Below, in pieces: positions 6,635 through 8,095 of a stretch of DNA of 8,095 nt; the first letter of the stretch is position 1; each line of letters opens with the position of its first letter. The notes beneath the pieces were generated by a model. It had not been told where the DNA came from. It saw only the letters and a program-made list of their open reading frames with translations, and did no database searches. A program made the position numbers and the translations under genes. This DNA is from Thermoplasmata archaeon (GTDB taxonomy: Archaea; Thermoplasmatota; B47-G6), in assembly GCA_003663585.1 (NCBI GenBank), contig QMTU01000021.1, positions 1-8,095 of the forward strand. The letters are read 5' to 3'.

Positions 6635-7356
6635 CTTTTAAACACCCCTACTGTAATTTCTCCCTTATCTGCAAGCTCTTTGAACCTCATAATCATCCTC
6701 CAGGGATCTGTGACCCCGATTATCCTGCCAAAGTGTGTTGGACATTGTGATATTACTTCTATAAATCTGAACCCTGTAATCTCCAAAGCCTCCTTTATTG
6801 AGTTCTTTAACTGTACAAGATGAGCAGTAGTCCATCTGGCAACGTAATCTGCACCTGCAGCAAGAACTAAACTAGCAACGTCAAATGGTCTCTCTGGAAA
6901 TCCTGTAGGATGTGTTTTTGTCTTAACTCCCCTAGGTGTTGTGGGAGCGCTCTGCCCGCCAGTCATGGCATATATCCCGTTGTTCACAAGGATCACTAGC
7001 ATGTTAACTCCACGTCTGGCAGCATGTATAAGGTGATTACCACCAATTCCAGCCCCATCACCGTCTCCAGTAAACACTACAACCTTTAGATCAGGTCTTG
7101 AGAGAGCAACACCTGTTGCAAATGCTATAGCCCTACCATGAGTTGTGTGCAGTGTGTCCACTCTTAAGTATGGACTTGAAATCCAAGCTGAACACCCTAT
7201 TCCAGAGACAGCAACAATCTTGTTCTTGTCAATGCCAAGTTCATCAACAGCCTCAACGAATGCCCTTAAGATCTGACCATTTCCACAGCCTGGGCAAAAG
7301 GCTGTGGGAAGCCTCCTTAGATACTTCTCCCTTAGGTATCTTGTTCTGCTGGCCAT
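6631..7356 (-). CDS. korB: 2-oxoacid:ferredoxin oxidoreductase, beta subunit (KorB type)
   Basis: This 241-residue subunit carries thiamine pyrophosphate and one [4Fe-4S] cluster. The TPP motif is GDGDGAGIGGNH (97-108) ending in NNGIY (125-129), followed by MTGGQSAPTTP (131-141), the classic KorB block. Four cysteines can ligate the cluster: C21 and C24 in FCPGCGNG, C55 in GIGCSAW and C205 in SQCPTHFGR. Their spacing agrees with crenarchaeal 2-oxoacid oxidoreductases. No ferredoxin-like domain is fused, so electrons must pass to free ferredoxin or to a delta subunit outside the window. The ATG shares one base with the alpha-subunit stop (TGATG), and a strong AAGGAGGG site is 7-8 nt upstream. 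The protein ends a little earlier than many KorB chains of 270-290 residues, but every motif is intact. Confidence 0.92.
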   Translation of the reverse strand: MASRTRYLREKYLRRLPTAFCPGCGNGQILRAFVEAVDELGIDKNKIVAVSGIGCSAWISSPYLRVDTLHTTHGRAIAFATGVALSRPDLKVVVFTGDGDGAGIGGNHLIHAARRGVNMLVILVNNGIYAMTGGQSAPTTPRGVKTKTHPTGFPERPFDVASLVLAAGADYVARWTTAHLVQLKNSIKEALEITGFRFIEVISQCPTHFGRIIGVTDPWRMIMRFKELADKGEITVGVFKR

Positions 7357-8095
7357 CAGTAAACCCTCCTTATCACCTCAAGCACTTGAGAAGATAATGG
7401 TACTTCAGGTCGAGGAGTTCCATAATGAACGACATTCCTAACTCCGAAAATTCTTTGAATTTCCATAAGATATCCTCTTAGTGACAGCTCTACTAATAAC
7501 ACCTTTTCAACACTTTCTGCAAGCTCTAATAATCTCTCTTCTGGAGAGGGCCATAGCACCTTTGGTCTGAAGAATCCTACCTTAAGACCCTCTTTTCTAG
7601 CTTGTATAACGGCTCCTTTTGATGGTCTAGATGATATTCCAAAGGATATTACTAAAATCCTTGCGTCATCTGTGTATAACTCCTCCCACTCCATAAACTT
7701 GTTTTTATTCCTGTGGATCTTTTCATAAAGCCTTTTGACGAGCTTTTCATGAGTCTCTGGATTTCTAACATCTCTCGTGCCATCTCCTCTATGAGTAGAT
7801 CCTGTCACTAAGAGCTCATATCCCTCTCCAAATATAGGCATTGATGGGACTAAATCCTCCTCATCACTCCAAAATGGTAATGAGTTCTCAGAGGATCCCT
7901 TTGGTCGTTTTCTATTTACTATCTTAACCTTCTCAGGTATTACAACCTTCTCCCTCATATGACCTACTTCAGCGTCGGATAGTACTGTTACTGGTGTTCT
8001 TAGCATTTCTGCTGTGTTGAATGCTTTTATTGTGAGGTCTAGCATTTCCTGTGGTGAGTTTGGGGCGAATACAACACTCTCATAATCACCATGAG
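7356..8095 (-). CDS. korA: 2-oxoacid:ferredoxin oxidoreductase, alpha subunit (KorA type), 5' end outside window
   Basis: The frame stays open to the right edge of the window (HGDYESVVFAPNSPQEM precedes the internal ATG at 8045), so about 245 C-terminal residues are visible and the N-terminal substrate-binding part is missing. Features of KorA are the HGD and APNSPQEM start, AFNTAEMLRTPVTVLSD (about 24-40), VGHMREKV, VTGSTHRGDG where most relatives have the TG.TH.E.G block, a domain beginning DARILVISFGISSR, and ARKEGLKVGFFRPKVLWPSPE near the end. The alpha chain forms the 2-oxoacid and CoA site together with beta. It ends in TGA, overlapping the beta start. A delta (ferredoxin) gene, if present, would be upstream, beyond the right edge. 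I prefer a 2-oxoglutarate enzyme because of the KorABC order and motifs, but related indole-pyruvate or isovalerate enzymes are not excluded. Confidence 0.9.
   Translation of the reverse strand, partial: HGDYESVVFAPNSPQEMLDLTIKAFNTAEMLRTPVTVLSDAEVGHMREKVVIPEKVKIVNRKRPKGSSENSLPFWSDEEDLVPSMPIFGEGYELLVTGSTHRGDGTRDVRNPETHEKLVKRLYEKIHRNKNKFMEWEELYTDDARILVISFGISSRPSKGAVIQARKEGLKVGFFRPKVLWPSPEERLLELAESVEKVLLVELSLRGYLMEIQRIFGVRNVVHYGTPRPEVPLSSQVLEVIRRVY
7364..7370 (-). promoter_or_regulatory. Shine-Dalgarno site AGGAGGG for the beta subunit
   Basis: AGGAGGG lies within the last codons of the alpha-subunit gene, about 7 nt before the beta ATG at 7356. It supports that start and independent re-initiation at the TGATG junction. 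Confidence 0.7.

Noticed and set aside
6308..6823. 171-codon + strand open frame
   Set aside because: It lies wholly antisense to the gamma and beta oxidoreductase genes, whose motifs are intact; its low-complexity composition and lack of a start signal show it is a shadow.

Overview
This window looks like chromosomal DNA of a thermophilic archaeon, most likely from or near the Thermoproteota (crenarchaeal) side. The evidence is an archaeal-type S-adenosylmethionine synthetase, a DacZ-like diadenylate cyclase protein, a separately encoded alpha/beta/gamma 2-oxoacid:ferredoxin oxidoreductase, TATA-box promoters, and heavy use of AGA/AGG arginine and ATA isoleucine codons in moderately AT-rich DNA. 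Several genes also carry good Shine-Dalgarno sites (GGAGG), so this is not a mainly leaderless genome. I cannot name the genus.

Layout. The left part (1-2989) is on the + strand. It holds the 3' end of an HD-superfamily phosphohydrolase gene cut by the window edge, then a two-gene unit of a soluble family-2 glycosyltransferase (dolichyl-phosphate-sugar synthase type) and a multi-pass flippase-like membrane protein, then a tRNA-Val(CAC) gene with encoded CCA. The rest is on the - strand. Read in its direction of transcription it runs: 2-oxoacid:ferredoxin oxidoreductase alpha (cut by the right edge), beta, gamma, the DacZ-like protein, then SAM synthetase behind a 170-180 bp intergenic region, then a protein of uncertain family with an ACT-like start and a V4R-like end. 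That last gene converges on the tRNA with a 7-bp gap.

How the genes work together. The glycosyltransferase and the membrane protein resemble the two halves of archaeal AglD-type proteins and probably act together on lipid-linked sugars for surface glycosylation. The oxidoreductase genes overlap by 1 and 4 nt and form one operon. It oxidatively decarboxylates a 2-oxoacid, most likely 2-oxoglutarate, with CoA and ferredoxin. The DacZ-like gene overlaps the gamma gene by about 30 nt, so a putative c-di-AMP synthase or its degenerate relative is translationally tied to a central carbon enzyme. Its nucleotide-site motif is altered, which makes it the most interesting gene here. SAM synthetase makes the methyl donor, and the intergenic region before it holds a cluster of alternating inverted AGTTAT/ATAACT elements that could be an operator.

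No CRISPR array, insertion sequence, phage gene or att site is visible. Apart from the regulatory and linkage oddities listed, this is a conserved housekeeping region.
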